A model generated the notes under the pieces. It ran no database searches. It was not told the DNA's origin and saw only the letters and a program-made list of their open reading frames with translations. The translations under genes and the position numbers were made by a program. Of a stretch of 64,000 nt of DNA, positions 20,718 to 31,243 are shown piece after piece. Numbering within the stretch: the stretch's first letter is position 1; each line of letters begins with the position of its first letter. The stretch is from Microscilla marina ATCC 23134 (GTDB taxonomy: Bacteria; Bacteroidota; Bacteroidia; Cytophagales; Microscillaceae): assembly GCF_000169175.1 (NCBI RefSeq), contig NZ_AAWS01000016.1, positions 123,718 through 187,717 of the forward strand. The letters run 5' to 3'.

Positions 20718-22985
20718 TTGGAAGAGCAACTCACTACCGTAGAAACTGCCATGCAACTTGGCTTGTTGATTGAAGAATTTGAGAAAATAAAGGAGCTATT
20801 GGGGCGAACTCCTAATTTTACCGAACTCAGTGCTTTTTCGGTGATGTGGTCGGAACACTGCTGCTACAAAAGCTCTATTTTGTGGCTTAAGAAGCTTCCC
20901 AAAAGCTCACCTCGTATGCTTGCCGAAGCGGGCGAAGAAAACGCTGGATTGGTAGACATTGGCAATGGCTTGGCGTGTGCTTTTAAGATTGAGTCGCACA
21001 ACCACCCCTCAGCCATTGAGCCTTACCAAGGGGCTGCTACTGGAGTAGGAGGGATCAACCGCGATATTTTCACTATGGGGGCGCGTCCCATTGCCCAACT
21101 CAATACTTTGCGTTTTGGCGATATTGACCTCGAAAAAACCAAACACTTGTTGCGTGGGGTAGTCAAAGGAATTGGCGATTATGGCAATGCTTTTGGAGTA
21201 CCTACTGTAGGTGGTGAAGTATATTTTGACTCTTCTTACAATACCAACCCATTGGTAAACGCTTTTTCGGCAGGTATTGTAGAAACCGATAAGATTGCCA
21301 GCGCCATTGCTCTAGGGGTGGGCAATCCGGTATTTATTGTAGGTTCGGCTACGGGTAAAGACGGTATTCACGGGGCGGCGTTTGCGTCTAAAGACATTAC
21401 CGAAGATTCTGCCAAAGATTTGCCCTCGGTACAAGTAGGAGATCCTTTTCAGGAAAAGCTATTGCTGGAAGCTACCCTTGAGGTAATTGCCACCGGAAAT
21501 GTGGTAGGTATTCAGGATATGGGTGCGGCTGGTATTATATGTTCGTCGTCTGAAATGAGTGCCAAAGGTGAGCACGGTATGGACATTGACCTTGACAAGG
21601 TGCCTTTGCGCCAGGAAAATATGTTGCCTTTTGAAATTTTGTTGTCAGAGTCGCAAGAGCGAATGCTGGTAGTGGTTGAAAAGGGCAAAGAGCAGGAAAT
21701 TCTTGATATTTTTGATAAGTGGGATTTGAATTGTGCTGAAATAGGAACCGTGACGGAGTCTAACAATGTGCGTTTCTTTCAAAAAGGGGAGTTGGTGGCC
21801 GATGTACCTGCCAACGCCTTGGTATTGGGGGGCGATGCACCTATCTACGAACACAGCTATACCGAGCCAGACTATTTTCAGCAATACAAGCATTTTAAGA
21901 CTGAAGATGTTCCTGAGCCTACCGATTATGCAGCGGTTGCGCAGTTTTTGATGAAACACCCTAATATTGTTTCCCGCCAATGGATTTATGAGCAGTACGA
22001 CTCTATGGTAGGCACTGCCAACGCCTCTACCAACTCGCCCGCTGATGCTGCTGTAGTACACATAAAAGGAGCTGATCAGGCAATTGTGATTAGCGTAGAT
22101 TGCAATGGACGTTATGTACAGGCCGACCCTAAAATAGGGGCAATGATTGCTGTGTGCGAATCGGCAAGAAACGTAGTATGTGCAGGTGGCAATCCAGTGG
22201 CAATTACCAACAACCTAAACTTTGGCAACCCTTACAACCAAGAGGTATACTGGCAGTTTGTTCAAAGTGTGAAGGGCATTATTGACGCTTGCGAAAAGCT
22301 GGAAACCCCAGTAACGGGTGGGAATGTGAGTTTTTACAACCAGGCATCTACGGTAAGCAAAGAGGGAGGCAATGTAACCAACGCAGTATTGCCCACACCT
22401 ACCATTGGTATGTTGGGGTTGATGGATAACCTTGAACACCGCATGACGCTTGACTTTAAAAATGTGGGTGACATTATTTATGTGATTGGTGAACCTAAAA
22501 ATGATATTGCCGGATCTGAGTATTTGACTTCTTATCACAACTTCAAAGAGTCTTCGGCTCCTCACTTTGACCTTGAGGCAGAGTATGACTTGCAGCAAAC
22601 AGTGAAAGCGTTGATTCGCGACAAGCAAATACAGTCGGCACACGACATCTCAGACGGAGGTTTGTTTGTAACCTTGGCAGAGTCGGCAATGCCGCGCGAT
22701 TTAGGTTTTTCTATATTGACTACTTTTGACGAAATTGATGTGCGCAAGGATGCTTTCTTGTTTGGAGAGTCGCAAAGCCGGGTAGTAGTTACTATCAAAG
22801 CTGAAGACCAAGATCGTTTTGAAGATTTTATGAAAGAGCAATCAGTGCCTTTCTTTGAGGTAGGAGTGGTTACAATAAGCGACTTTAAGGTAGATACTCA
22901 TGTGCTGATAACGACCGAAGACGCCAAAGATATGTACCAAAATACGTTGGGTCGCCACATGGATGGGGAGTTGGCGCAGGCTTAG
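20718..22985 (+). CDS. purL: phosphoribosylformylglycinamidine synthase II (small-type PurL)
   Basis: 755 aa. It catalyses the ATP-dependent conversion of FGAR to FGAM, the fourth step of purine synthesis, and needs the separate PurQ and PurS subunits in organisms with this short form. Recognisable segments are [63 protein letters not shown] and [10 protein letters not shown]. The start is a TTG at 20718: the residues before the first ATG (20751) continue the usual TVETAxxLGL opening of Bacteroidetes PurL, so the longer form is preferred. Confidence 0.95.
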   Translation: MEEQLTTVETAMQLGLLIEEFEKIKELLGRTPNFTELSAFSVMWSEHCCYKSSILWLKKLPKSSPRMLAEAGEENAGLVDIGNGLACAFKIESHNHPSAIEPYQGAATGVGGINRDIFTMGARPIAQLNTLRFGDIDLEKTKHLLRGVVKGIGDYGNAFGVPTVGGEVYFDSSYNTNPLVNAFSAGIVETDKIASAIALGVGNPVFIVGSATGKDGIHGAAFASKDITEDSAKDLPSVQVGDPFQEKLLLEATLEVIATGNVVGIQDMGAAGIICSSSEMSAKGEHGMDIDLDKVPLRQENMLPFEILLSESQERMLVVVEKGKEQEILDIFDKWDLNCAEIGTVTESNNVRFFQKGELVADVPANALVLGGDAPIYEHSYTEPDYFQQYKHFKTEDVPEPTDYAAVAQFLMKHPNIVSRQWIYEQYDSMVGTANASTNSPADAAVVHIKGADQAIVISVDCNGRYVQADPKIGAMIAVCESARNVVCAGGNPVAITNNLNFGNPYNQEVYWQFVQSVKGIIDACEKLETPVTGGNVSFYNQASTVSKEGGNVTNAVLPTPTIGMLGLMDNLEHRMTLDFKNVGDIIYVIGEPKNDIAGSEYLTSYHNFKESSAPHFDLEAEYDLQQTVKALIRDKQIQSAHDISDGGLFVTLAESAMPRDLGFSILTTFDEIDVRKDAFLFGESQSRVVVTIKAEDQDRFEDFMKEQSVPFFEVGVVTISDFKVDTHVLITTEDAKDMYQNTLGRHMDGELAQA

Positions 22986-23014
22986 ATGGGGTACTAAGTA
23001 AATTATTATATATG

Positions 23015-23059
23015 ACACCGATAAATTCTTATTTTTGATAATTTATCGGTGTTTTTTTT
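23015..23059 (+). terminator. terminator of purL, overlapping the convergent gene end
   Basis: A perfect 13-bp stem ACACCGATAAATT/AATTTATCGGTGT with a 12-nt loop followed by eight T. The right arm overlaps the last codons of the minus-strand gene ending at 23043. Confidence 0.9.
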
Positions 23060-23285
23060 GATCAGCCATCTTTTGAATCTCTGCTACGGTGACTTTTGTT
23101 AGGCTGGCAATTTCTTGCAACGTCATTTTACCTGACTTCAACAAACCAAGTATCAATGCTGTTTTCTCTTCTTGTTTACCTTCTTCCCGGCCTTTTTTTA
23201 TCCCTTCTTTTACGCCTTCTTCTTTTCCTTTTTTTACACCTTTTAGGTAAAAAGCATCTTTTTCAATGTCATAAGTAAGTGCCAT
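23043..23285 (-). CDS. free-standing copy of Rpn C-terminal domain (copy 2)
   Basis: 80 aa. It starts MALTYDIEKDAFYLKG and repeats the C-terminal 90 residues of the full-length nuclease at 23517-24398 almost unchanged: charged linker with KGKEEG repeats, then a helical domain ending VTVAEIQKMADQ. It lacks the nuclease domain. It begins 9 bp after the stop of copy 1. In the Rpn family a short in-frame product of the C-terminal part acts as antitoxin, so this may be an extra antitoxin. Confidence 0.65.
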   Translation of the reverse strand: MALTYDIEKDAFYLKGVKKGKEEGVKEGIKKGREEGKQEEKTALILGLLKSGKMTLQEIASLTKVTVAEIQKMADQKKHR

Positions 23286-23294
23286 AAGAAAACT

Positions 23295-23507
23295 TTATTT
23301 GATTTGATCAGCATTTTTTTTCACTTGTTCCAGGCTAATTTGTGCAAGCTGGGCAATTTCATTTAAGGTAAGTTTACCAGATTTGATCAAGCCAAGCACC
23401 ATTTCTGTTTTGCCTTTTTTTATCCCTTCTTCGATTCCTTCTTGTTTTCCTCTTTTTACTCCTTTTAGGTAAAAAACATCTTTTTCAATGTCATAAGTAA
23501 GTGCCAT
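23295..23507 (-). CDS. free-standing copy of Rpn C-terminal domain (copy 1, diverged)
   Basis: 70 aa. The same MALTYDIEKD start, a shorter charged repeat (KRGKQEGIEEGIKKGK) and a diverged terminal domain (LTLNEIAQLAQISLEQVKK). It begins 9 bp after the stop of the full-length gene, and the 9-bp junction sequence is the same as that before copy 2, so the three frames form a tandem array. Confidence 0.65.
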   Translation of the reverse strand: MALTYDIEKDVFYLKGVKRGKQEGIEEGIKKGKTEMVLGLIKSGKLTLNEIAQLAQISLEQVKKNADQIK

Positions 23508-23516
23508 AAGAAAACT

Positions 23517-24398
23517 TTACTTGATTTGATCAGCCATCTTTTGAACCTCTGCTACGGTGACTTTTGTTAGGCTGGCGATTTCTTGCAATGTCATTTTGCC
23601 TGACTTCAACAAACCAAGTATCAATGCTGTTTTCTCTTCTTGTTTACCTTCTTCCCGACCTTTTTTTATCCCTTCTTTTACGCCTTCTTCTTTTCCTTTT
23701 TTTATCCCTTCTTCTTTTCCTTCTTCCTTGCCTTTTTTTACACCTTTTAGGTAAAAAGCATCTTTTTCAATGTCATAAGTAAGTGCCATATCATCTAATG
23801 TTTGTTCGGTTTCAATAGTTAAATTTCTCAATCGGGCAAGTATAGCAAGTTGCCTGATATACTTTTGTAACGTGCCAGGATCTTTAATTAGTACCAGAAG
23901 TCTTGAAATTATTTGTTTCAAAACTTGTAAAGCATCTGCTTGCTGAAAGTCACCCAGTACCGCGAGCAGTATTTCTTCTGGTATGTTTGACGCAAGCCAT
24001 TGCTTATACTTGATTTGACTTAAGTCAAGCAATTCAAACCCTGTAAAAATCTCTTCTGGATTTAGGCGAGTACGCATTTTGGGTGGTTTGTTCCCGACAT
24101 AAATTACAAACTGGCGTATGGAAAGTTTATATTTTTGTTGCAAAATAGCAAAATACAACTGCATTCGTTCCACCATTCCCTGTTCGTCGTTGGTTTGAAA
24201 CTCCAACTGAACAATCATTTGTTCGCCTTGGGGTGTAGTGATTTTTCTCAAAAAATCAGCTTCCCGCTCCAGCGTAGTTTGCAGTTTGTCTTTCAGCTCT
24301 TCGCTTTTTTCTACCTTTATGTTGAGGTAAGTTTCGCTCAACGATAAAAAGAACTCTCCTACATTCTCTTTAAATATCTTGTCATATTGGTTACTCAT
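23517..24398 (-). CDS. Rpn/PD-(D/E)XK family nuclease
   Basis: 293 aa. The N-terminal 200 residues match the transposase-like PDDEXK nuclease group (YDKIFKENVGEFFLSL; a core with READFLRKI and QMIVQLEFQT that supplies D and ExQ residues). The C-terminus is a variable run of KGKEEG repeats and a small helical domain. A methionine at the start of MALTYDIEKD (codon at 23789-23787) would allow internal initiation of a 90-aa C-terminal product, as described for RpnS antitoxins. Members act in recombination and phage defence. Confidence 0.75.
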   Translation of the reverse strand: MSNQYDKIFKENVGEFFLSLSETYLNIKVEKSEELKDKLQTTLEREADFLRKITTPQGEQMIVQLEFQTNDEQGMVERMQLYFAILQQKYKLSIRQFVIYVGNKPPKMRTRLNPEEIFTGFELLDLSQIKYKQWLASNIPEEILLAVLGDFQQADALQVLKQIISRLLVLIKDPGTLQKYIRQLAILARLRNLTIETEQTLDDMALTYDIEKDAFYLKGVKKGKEEGKEEGIKKGKEEGVKEGIKKGREEGKQEEKTALILGLLKSGKMTLQEIASLTKVTVAEVQKMADQIK

Positions 24399-24557
24399 AC
24401 AATAGCTTTTGGTTACCCAAAGTTAAGCAATCCATTGCTATGACTAGTATATTTTTAATCAAAATGTTTAAATTGTATTTTTCTGTAAATATACAAATAC
24501 GCTCACTGCACCCAATCACCCTTTGCCTTGGTTTTTATCATAAGCATCCCAATAAGT

Positions 24558-25334
24558 TTAAACAGTGAATGGTATCTTGTTTTCACACATAAACTTTTGA
24601 ATTGTTTCTCCTATTTTCTCTAACAACTCATTAGAAGCCCCATTTGTAAACTGTCGGGTATGAATAACTAGCTTAGGCTGATTGGTGTTGTTACTGTAGT
24701 GAATCCAAAATTTATTCTTGCTATTTTCCAAGGGTACTTCTTTATCAAAGTTTACTTCAAAAATACGGTCTATTTCCCTGGCATCTCCTTCTCCTTGGTT
24801 AATGATATAATCAGCATCTAAAGCGGTGATTACTACTACCCGAAAACTACGGATAAAATCACTTTCAAAAAAAGATTTTTTCCTCTTAGCAAGTTGGGGT
24901 TTAAAATTCGGGTCTTTCTTTGCATCACTTGTGTTGAGAGACGGTAAGTCACTCAATTCGATAGTAAACACTTTACTTACAAAATCTATTGTATAGTTGG
25001 GTAAAGGGTCTTTCCTGCCCTTGATTATATCATAAAGCTTTTGGTACTTTTGCCAGGTATGGTTATAGTTTCTCAGGTTTGACCCTTCAGGAGGAACATA
25101 TTGCTCTGCGTATACACCCCCACATAGGTTTTGCCGAAAGTAGGTGGCGTTTTGTTTGTGTTCTTCCATACTTTTTTTGTCATTTGGGTCAAAACCAGCC
25201 TCTTTACCTATCAACAAGACATGAGACATAGGGTTTCCCAGCCCAACATATTGGTTTAGTTCAATACACTGTGTCACCAACTGTTCGAAGTTGTTGTTTT
25301 TTTTTTCATAAAAAACAGTTAAGTCATTGTTCAC
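24558..25334 (-). CDS. uncharacterised protein next to mutM
   Basis: About 258 aa from a GTG at 25334; the frame extends to a GTG at 25397 but that would overlap mutM by 32 bp. Visible motif: HVLLIGKEAGFDP near residue 37, reminiscent of the first loop of uracil-DNA-glycosylase-like folds (LLIGxxPG), and a possible active-site-like NYNHTWQKYQKL; the later motifs are not convincing. Soluble. Because it follows the DNA glycosylase gene on the same strand, a repair role is possible but unproven. Confidence 0.5.
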   Translation of the reverse strand: MNNDLTVFYEKKNNNFEQLVTQCIELNQYVGLGNPMSHVLLIGKEAGFDPNDKKSMEEHKQNATYFRQNLCGGVYAEQYVPPEGSNLRNYNHTWQKYQKLYDIIKGRKDPLPNYTIDFVSKVFTIELSDLPSLNTSDAKKDPNFKPQLAKRKKSFFESDFIRSFRVVVITALDADYIINQGEGDAREIDRIFEVNFDKEVPLENSKNKFWIHYSNNTNQPKLVIHTRQFTNGASNELLEKIGETIQKFMCENKIPFTV

Positions 25335-25365
25335 TTGCTGTGTGTCTGTTGCAATAGCAAAAATG

Positions 25366-26163
25366 CTATACCTCCTGTGGTTCTTGGCACACCTCACACA
25401 AATAGGTAGCGCGTCCTCCTACTTTCATATAATGCACTTTGGTGCCACAATTGGGGCAGTTTTCGGTGTTCTGATCAGTCCAGCCTCGGCGATGAATAAA
25501 ATAGTCTTTAGGATAATGGTTATAATTGGCTTCATGACTGACGGCAGTTTGTAAAATATCGCGCATTTTATCATACACCAGGCGTAGCTCGTTTTTACTC
25601 AACTTATTGGTACGGGTTTCGGGGTGTACCCTCGCCTGAAACAATATTTCGTCGGCGATCCAGTTACCTACTCCTGCGGCTACTTGCTGGTTGAGCAGCA
25701 GCGGTTTAATCAATCCTTTGCGCCCAGCGGTATTTTGCTCAAACTCTTCCCAACTCATTTTATAAGCGTCGGTTGACAGTTTCTTTTTGGCTTGATAAGC
25801 CTTTACGTTGTCTGCCACATCTATACGGCCAAATTTGCGGGGACAGTCAAAGGCAAGGTGAAAACCGTTGGCAAGGTGAAAAACTACCCGCCCAAAACGA
25901 GGAGGATCGTCGCGGTAATACTTAAGTGAACCACTCATTCCAAAATGAATCATCAACACCTTGTCAGCACTCGTTTCTATAAACAAGTACTTGCCAATTC
26001 GGTCGGTTTTATCAAATGTGTGCTTTTCGGCTACCTCCTTTAGGGTTTCAGCGGTACAGGCAAGTACTCCTGCATCTGCAATTTCCACTTGTACTACTTT
26101 TTGGTGCAAGGCTGTACCTTCAAAATATTGTTTGAATCGTTCTACTTCGGGTAATTCAGGCAT
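25366..26163 (-). CDS. mutM: formamidopyrimidine-DNA glycosylase family (Fpg/Nei)
   Basis: 265 aa. It removes oxidised bases and nicks the abasic site. The mature N-terminus is PELPEVE, with catalytic Pro1 and Glu2. The helix-two-turns-helix segment is AAGVGNWIADEILFQARVHPE, and the C-terminal zinc finger is CPNCG...CEVCQ. The lysine in GKYLFIE aligns with Lys57 of Fpg. I use mutM for the family; Nei-type substrate preference cannot be excluded. Confidence 0.88.
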   Translation of the reverse strand: MPELPEVERFKQYFEGTALHQKVVQVEIADAGVLACTAETLKEVAEKHTFDKTDRIGKYLFIETSADKVLMIHFGMSGSLKYYRDDPPRFGRVVFHLANGFHLAFDCPRKFGRIDVADNVKAYQAKKKLSTDAYKMSWEEFEQNTAGRKGLIKPLLLNQQVAAGVGNWIADEILFQARVHPETRTNKLSKNELRLVYDKMRDILQTAVSHEANYNHYPKDYFIHRRGWTDQNTENCPNCGTKVHYMKVGGRATYLCEVCQEPQEV

Positions 26164-26293
26164 TTTTTATTATTTTCTTGAATAATTGGCCACAAGCTGA
26201 GTACTCGTGACCAAACGTTTAAAACTTGTCTTTCTCTGAAAAAACAACAAACTTGCTGATATGTTTTAATGGTATTTTGACCCACAAAATTTT

Positions 26294-26776
26294 ATGAGCA
26301 ATCACAGTATAAAAGTAAGGGCAGGTAAACCCGAAGATGTAGGTGCCTTGCTTGAAATGATTAAAGAGTTGGCGCTGTACGAAAAAGCTTTGGATGAGGT
26401 GAAAACTACTGAGGAGCAATTACTTGCCGATGGGTTTGGTAGTCAGCCATTGTATGGTTTTTTTCTGGCAGAGTTGGAGGACAAAGTAGTAGGAATGGCG
26501 TTGTATTATTACCGTTATTCTACCTGGAAAGGCAAAAGTATGTACCTGGAAGACTTGTATGTAAAAGAGAAGTATCGGCAGTACAAAGCAGGCTTTCATT
26601 TATTTAAGGCGATTGCTCAAAAGGCACAAGACGAAAACTGTCATCGTATTAGTTGGCAAGTACTTGACTGGAACGAACCGGCGATTAAGTTTTACAAAAA
26701 ACTAGGTGCCGAACTTGACGCCGAATGGATAAATGGGCACTTGAGCAAATCTCAGTATACGCACTTGTTAGAGTAA
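26294..26776 (+). CDS. GNAT N-acetyltransferase, SSAT-like
   Basis: 160 aa. The sequence resembles diamine/thialysine acetyltransferases: an N-terminal RAGKPEDVGALLEMIKELALYEK, a central GMALYYYRYSTWKGKSMYLEDLYV and DWNEPAIKFYKKLGAE. The acetyl-CoA loop is YRQYKAGFHLF instead of the usual RGKGIG, as often in SSAT-like proteins. Probable substrates are polyamines or lysine analogues. Confidence 0.8.
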   Translation: MSNHSIKVRAGKPEDVGALLEMIKELALYEKALDEVKTTEEQLLADGFGSQPLYGFFLAELEDKVVGMALYYYRYSTWKGKSMYLEDLYVKEKYRQYKAGFHLFKAIAQKAQDENCHRISWQVLDWNEPAIKFYKKLGAELDAEWINGHLSKSQYTHLLE

Positions 26777-26800
26777 AGTGATGACGAGCAATAGTACTAA

Positions 26801-26830
26801 AAAAAGCCTGCTCTTTTCAGAACAGGCTTT
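26801..26830 (+). terminator. terminator after the GNAT gene
   Basis: AAAGCCTG/CAGGCTTT stem, extended by TC/GA beyond one mismatch. Confidence 0.6.
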
Positions 26831-26921
26831 GTATATTTTAAGTAGCAAGTTACAAATGGTATGCTTCAAGTAAATAATTTATCAAAGTATCCAGTTTGTA
26901 AATGCCCCTTTAAAATCAACA

Positions 26922-28853
26922 TTACTTGATAGCATCCATAAATGAAGCCTTGGTTTTGTACTTAAAGAATTCTGCATCTTTCAACGCTTTTGCCTTCAAG
27001 TCACTCTTCAACTCTACTGCTTTTTTCAAGTTTTGAGTAAGCTCTCCTTCGTTGCCCTGACGAGCAGCTACTACTGCCAATGCATAGAAAGTAGTGGCAT
27101 CTTTGTCATTCATTTTTGCCGCAGCATTGAACGAAGCCTTTGCTTGCTCGTAGTCGTTGGCCTCTAACAAGTAAGCCAAACCTTTGTTGAAATAGTTAGG
27201 TACAGTACTGGCTGCACTGGCTAACAACTCATAAGCTTCTTTGTATTTGCCATCGTCGCGAGAAGTAGCCTGCTGAATCGCATAGTAACCTTTGATTCCA
27301 TTCAACAATCCAGTCATCGCAGGGTTGTCACCCGCTCCTATTTCTACGGCTTTCTTAAAAGACTCTTCTGCTTTGGCATTGTCACCTTTCATCAAGTAAG
27401 CCATTCCCATGTTGTAGTAAATCTCACCTGATTCTTTTTTACCCTTTGCCTTTTCAAAAGAAGCCAATGCTTTATCAACATAAGAGTTGTCTTTGGTCAA
27501 TAAGGCTACATCTAAGTAAGCAGCACCCAAGTTGTTGTTTACTTTCCAGGTATCATATTTAGTTACTGCTTTTTCTAACCATTTTACACGGTTGGTGTAG
27601 TTAGGGTTGTTGGCAGCCATATACAAGAACTCAGTCTCAGTCAATTTGTCTGCTGGCTCTTCACCTTTTACAATTTTATCCAACATGTTCTCCATGTCAG
27701 CCTTAGTCTTGGCCTGACCTGGTACAGTGATGTCCATTTTTGCGTAACGCATTTTTGGGTAAATCTCGTCCATCATTGTATTGTAGTAAGCAAGGCCTTG
27801 TAGTTTCTTTTCTTTTTCTACAAATCCACCGCTTCCGTCTACGATACCTACTACCTCAGTCTTTTGATCTTCGTTCAAAGAACTTCCTTGTACCAAAGTT
27901 TTGAATTCTGGCCAGGTAGCTTCCAAAGTTTTGTTATCAAACTGAAAGTCAAACTTCTTTACTTTCTTGCCATAGTCAAAAGCTTTCATCATCATCTTCA
28001 TTTGATTACCAACTGCGCTTGAACGCTGACCTGGCAAGTTTTGGTTGATGGCTACACGTCCTTCAGGAGAGTGAGAGCTTGCCCCGTTTGCTTTGAACTC
28101 AGGGATATTATCAACCTTGGCAAATTGAGAAGCCATTGCTTTGAAAGTAGCTTTGGCAAGATCAATTGTATTTTTATTGTCACCAGTGGTGGCGGTTACG
28201 CGAGCGCTTCCTTGCTCAAAGTTGATGTTGTAAGAAGTAGTTTTATCGCTTTCTTTTGTCCAACCATCCTGAGCATAAGCAAATGGGCTTTTACCAGCAG
28301 CGTTAGAAATACCATCTACAGGGTTTCTCACCAAACGGCTGGTAGTAGCTACACCTACTACAGGGTTACCAGCGCTCATTACACCAATAGGTCCAAATCT
28401 TTTACTTTTTTTACCTTTGCTGGCTACACCAGTAATAATGACAAAACCTTGTTCGTGCTTGTCTTCGTAAGCAAAGTTCATTTTTTTGCTCACTTTTGGC
28501 TCTTCAGTTCCACCAGCATACTTGTCACCTTCAAGCTCAATAACCCCAGCTTTGGTTACACCGTCAGGCTTGTTACCATCTTTACCTTTGGTAAATTTAG
28601 TAATATCTCCTGATACATAGTCAACTTCCAACCCGTAAGTAATCCCCTTTTTCATCATCTTTACAGGCAGTTTTGCCGACAAAGTAAATCCTACGTTGCC
28701 GCCGTGCAGTTCAAGAGGATTAGGCTCTACTGTAAGTTGCTGTTGCTCCATTATTTTTGCCATTTCTGCCAAAGGATCTTTACAGCCTACAGCAAAAATT
28801 ACTAATAAGGACAACATTAAATTTGGTAAGTTTTTCTTCATTTGATTCATCAT
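26922..28853 (-). CDS. TPR lipoprotein with OmpA-like segment
   Basis: 643 aa. Signal peptide and lipobox ending AVGC-KDP, so an envelope lipoprotein. Residues 30-190 are beta-rich; residues about 210-300 look like a diverged OmpA-type domain (GASSHSPEG, LPGQRSSAV), which in related proteins contacts peptidoglycan. From about 400 on there are TPR units (NNLGAAYLDVAL, IYYNMGMAYLMKGDNAKAEESFKKAVEIG, ATTFYALAVVAARQGN). A role in outer-membrane or gliding-machinery assembly is plausible. The ATG at 28853 is followed by another at 28841. Confidence 0.7.
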   Translation of the reverse strand: MMNQMKKNLPNLMLSLLVIFAVGCKDPLAEMAKIMEQQQLTVEPNPLELHGGNVGFTLSAKLPVKMMKKGITYGLEVDYVSGDITKFTKGKDGNKPDGVTKAGVIELEGDKYAGGTEEPKVSKKMNFAYEDKHEQGFVIITGVASKGKKSKRFGPIGVMSAGNPVVGVATTSRLVRNPVDGISNAAGKSPFAYAQDGWTKESDKTTSYNINFEQGSARVTATTGDNKNTIDLAKATFKAMASQFAKVDNIPEFKANGASSHSPEGRVAINQNLPGQRSSAVGNQMKMMMKAFDYGKKVKKFDFQFDNKTLEATWPEFKTLVQGSSLNEDQKTEVVGIVDGSGGFVEKEKKLQGLAYYNTMMDEIYPKMRYAKMDITVPGQAKTKADMENMLDKIVKGEEPADKLTETEFLYMAANNPNYTNRVKWLEKAVTKYDTWKVNNNLGAAYLDVALLTKDNSYVDKALASFEKAKGKKESGEIYYNMGMAYLMKGDNAKAEESFKKAVEIGAGDNPAMTGLLNGIKGYYAIQQATSRDDGKYKEAYELLASAASTVPNYFNKGLAYLLEANDYEQAKASFNAAAKMNDKDATTFYALAVVAARQGNEGELTQNLKKAVELKSDLKAKALKDAEFFKYKTKASFMDAIK

Positions 28854-29198
28854 TTAAAATTTTGGTTTTTAAATTGTTTGAAATGTGTTCCATCGTGTTC
28901 GTAAAAACTCGCTGAGGCTTTGTGGGCGCTCAAAGGAATAATGGAAACTTACTACTTATGTTTTAAATATACAGTATTGATGTTAAAAAAATGGAGAATA
29001 TCTGTTTTATCTTTCCATTTAATTTGTGGTCAATATATACATAATTAAAAAAAATAAAAATTACAAAAAAAGGCTTCCAAATTACTTTTCCACCTCTTTT
29101 AATGCAAACTCATCAGGCAATGTGTGCTTGCCTACATACAACAAAAAACCGGGCAATAAGTTTACCCGGTGTCGTATGCATGCACAAAAATTATAAAT

Positions 29199-30536
29199 TT
29201 ATCGTTTCCATACTGCCCAGTTGCGGCCACTTTCTGCAAGCGACCAACCACTGCCTGGCAACCAATCGCCTCCTCCTATTTTTACTGCGGTGTTGTTGTT
29301 AACAATAGCAGCGTATTTATTTCCATCGGCTGCCCGAATAACTACCGAACTAGTGGCCGTAATCCCCTGAGACTTTCGGATTGAAATCAACGATTTGATC
29401 TTGTTTTTCAGTTGGGCACCCCAGTCAAAGTAATGAGGCCAGTATACACAGGGAATGCCAGGGTGAGTCAAAATATACGCATAACCTTCTTCTATTTTAT
29501 CAGCTGGAAAAGGCCAGTAGTCTTGTCCACCATTGGGCGATGGCCCCGTATCGTGATTATCTACAAAAGTAACCGACATTTGTGGCCACCAACCAATGGC
29601 GCCTATAGGTTTACCTTGAGCATCTCTCAATCGCCAGTACTCTCCTCGTTCTACGGCAAGCATCAACTGCCATTTAGTTGTAAAGTCAAAAGCAGTAGAT
29701 TTATTGCCAGTACCGTTGATCCAATCCATAATTTTCTGGCGGTGATAGTTCACCCCATTGCCCGACGCATAATAATTGCCAGTAATGTCAGGCCAAAGTT
29801 CTCCTACCGAAAAATAAGGAGTGGTTTGGTCATTATATAACCCGGTATAAGACGCACTGTAGCCTTTTACATAATCGTAACGCCATCCTGCAAAACCTAC
29901 ATCATTTTTAAGCCAGTTGAGCCAGTTTCTAATCTCATTTCTTACCGAACCGTTGGTATGGTCAAGGTCTCGCCCCGCGTTATAACTATCGCCTGTGTCG
30001 TAGTTTCCTGTACCTTGTCCCCATTCATCGTCTTTGGTTACAGCGTTGGCATTGTTGCCAAAAGAAGGGTTAGTAAAATCTGCCCAGTTGGTAGTACCCA
30101 CTCGGTGGTTTACTACAATATCGGCAATCGGTTTGATGTTGTGGCTGTTCAAGGCGTTGATCGCTGCCCTTAGCTCACTACCTGCACCATGGTCAGAGTT
30201 TATCTGATACCACTCGTTGGGCAGGTAACCAGTGCCTCCGGTAGACTTAGATACGGGCGGAAGCCAAACCATAGAAAAGCCTGCATTTTTGATCTCATTT
30301 GCCTTGTTTTTGACAATGTTCCAAGTACCATACTGCCAGGAGTTCCAGTGGAAGCCTTGCAACATGATGTCGCTACCTGACCCTGACCGTGTGCTTGCGA
30401 TTGTGGTTAGTTTGGTCGAGGCAGGAGTTTTAGGTTTGGGTAAAAGGGTTTCTTTTTTAGTACAGCCTAAAAACAGGTTGCTTGCCAGCAAGATAACTAT
30501 AAAGTAAATGTGTAATTTGTAATTGGAATGTATCAT
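29199..30536 (-). CDS. secreted alpha-amylase, glycoside hydrolase family 13 (plant-like)
   Basis: 445 aa. Lipoprotein signal (LFLGC-TKKE), then a GH13 catalytic barrel with the four classic regions: DIVVNHR, GWRYDYVKG with the nucleophile Asp, GELW with the acid/base Glu, and FVDNHDT. The opening DIMLQGFHWNSW and the short C-terminal beta domain ending GRNWAVWKR are as in plant and marine bacterial amylases. It hydrolyses alpha-1,4-glucans outside the cell. The lipid anchor suggests surface display. Confidence 0.9.
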   Translation of the reverse strand: MIHSNYKLHIYFIVILLASNLFLGCTKKETLLPKPKTPASTKLTTIASTRSGSGSDIMLQGFHWNSWQYGTWNIVKNKANEIKNAGFSMVWLPPVSKSTGGTGYLPNEWYQINSDHGAGSELRAAINALNSHNIKPIADIVVNHRVGTTNWADFTNPSFGNNANAVTKDDEWGQGTGNYDTGDSYNAGRDLDHTNGSVRNEIRNWLNWLKNDVGFAGWRYDYVKGYSASYTGLYNDQTTPYFSVGELWPDITGNYYASGNGVNYHRQKIMDWINGTGNKSTAFDFTTKWQLMLAVERGEYWRLRDAQGKPIGAIGWWPQMSVTFVDNHDTGPSPNGGQDYWPFPADKIEEGYAYILTHPGIPCVYWPHYFDWGAQLKNKIKSLISIRKSQGITATSSVVIRAADGNKYAAIVNNNTAVKIGGGDWLPGSGWSLAESGRNWAVWKR

Positions 30537-31243
30537 TTGAGTACTTTTGATTGTTTTGGAGTGAATCAGTTTTGGTCATGAGGGTATGTTTAAATGTTGT
30601 CTTCAGAGTTGAAAATTGCTTTTTTTCACCTTTGAAAACAAAACCATGAACTAATTTTTAGACATACCCTGATCCCAATATTGAATAATTGGTTGTACAA
30701 TGCATACATTCTAATTTTAGTTATTTTATGATTTTTATTAAAATGAATTTCAATATAGAGGTGTTCTTTGCAGGATATTGTTGAAAAAATACATTTTTTA
30801 TTTATAAATCAGCTAATTATTTATTTCACTTTGTTTATACAAAGGCAATTAGAAGAGAACAAAAATGATAAAAAACACAGAAAATATTACTACTGCTTTT
30901 GTCCGGTCAACGTATACCTTTACTTCTTGTCAAACCATATAAATTTCTTATAAAAATGCTGTTAAAACATAGATATAATGGCTCGTTTTTTTTAAGAAAA
31001 TGAGGGAAAAATCAAGGAGGGGATTTATAGGTATATTTTTTGTTTTTGATAAAATAATGCCGTTATTTCAGAAAAATTAAGGCAAATTAGCGTAACTTAT
31101 AACACCGTGGAAATGTGTTTTGAAAATTGTTTTTCTAAGTTAAATTTTCTATTTATGTATTATCAGTCACTAGATATTTCGAATGCCTTAGAGAAACCTT
31201 CAAATATTACATATATTACGATCAGTTTTAAATAACCATTACA
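30537..31243. other. 707-bp intergenic region
   Basis: Very AT-rich, between divergent genes for the amylase and the response regulator, so it should hold both promoters. I found no supported gene, RNA or long repeat; a 61-codon plus-strand frame looks accidental. Confidence 0.5.
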
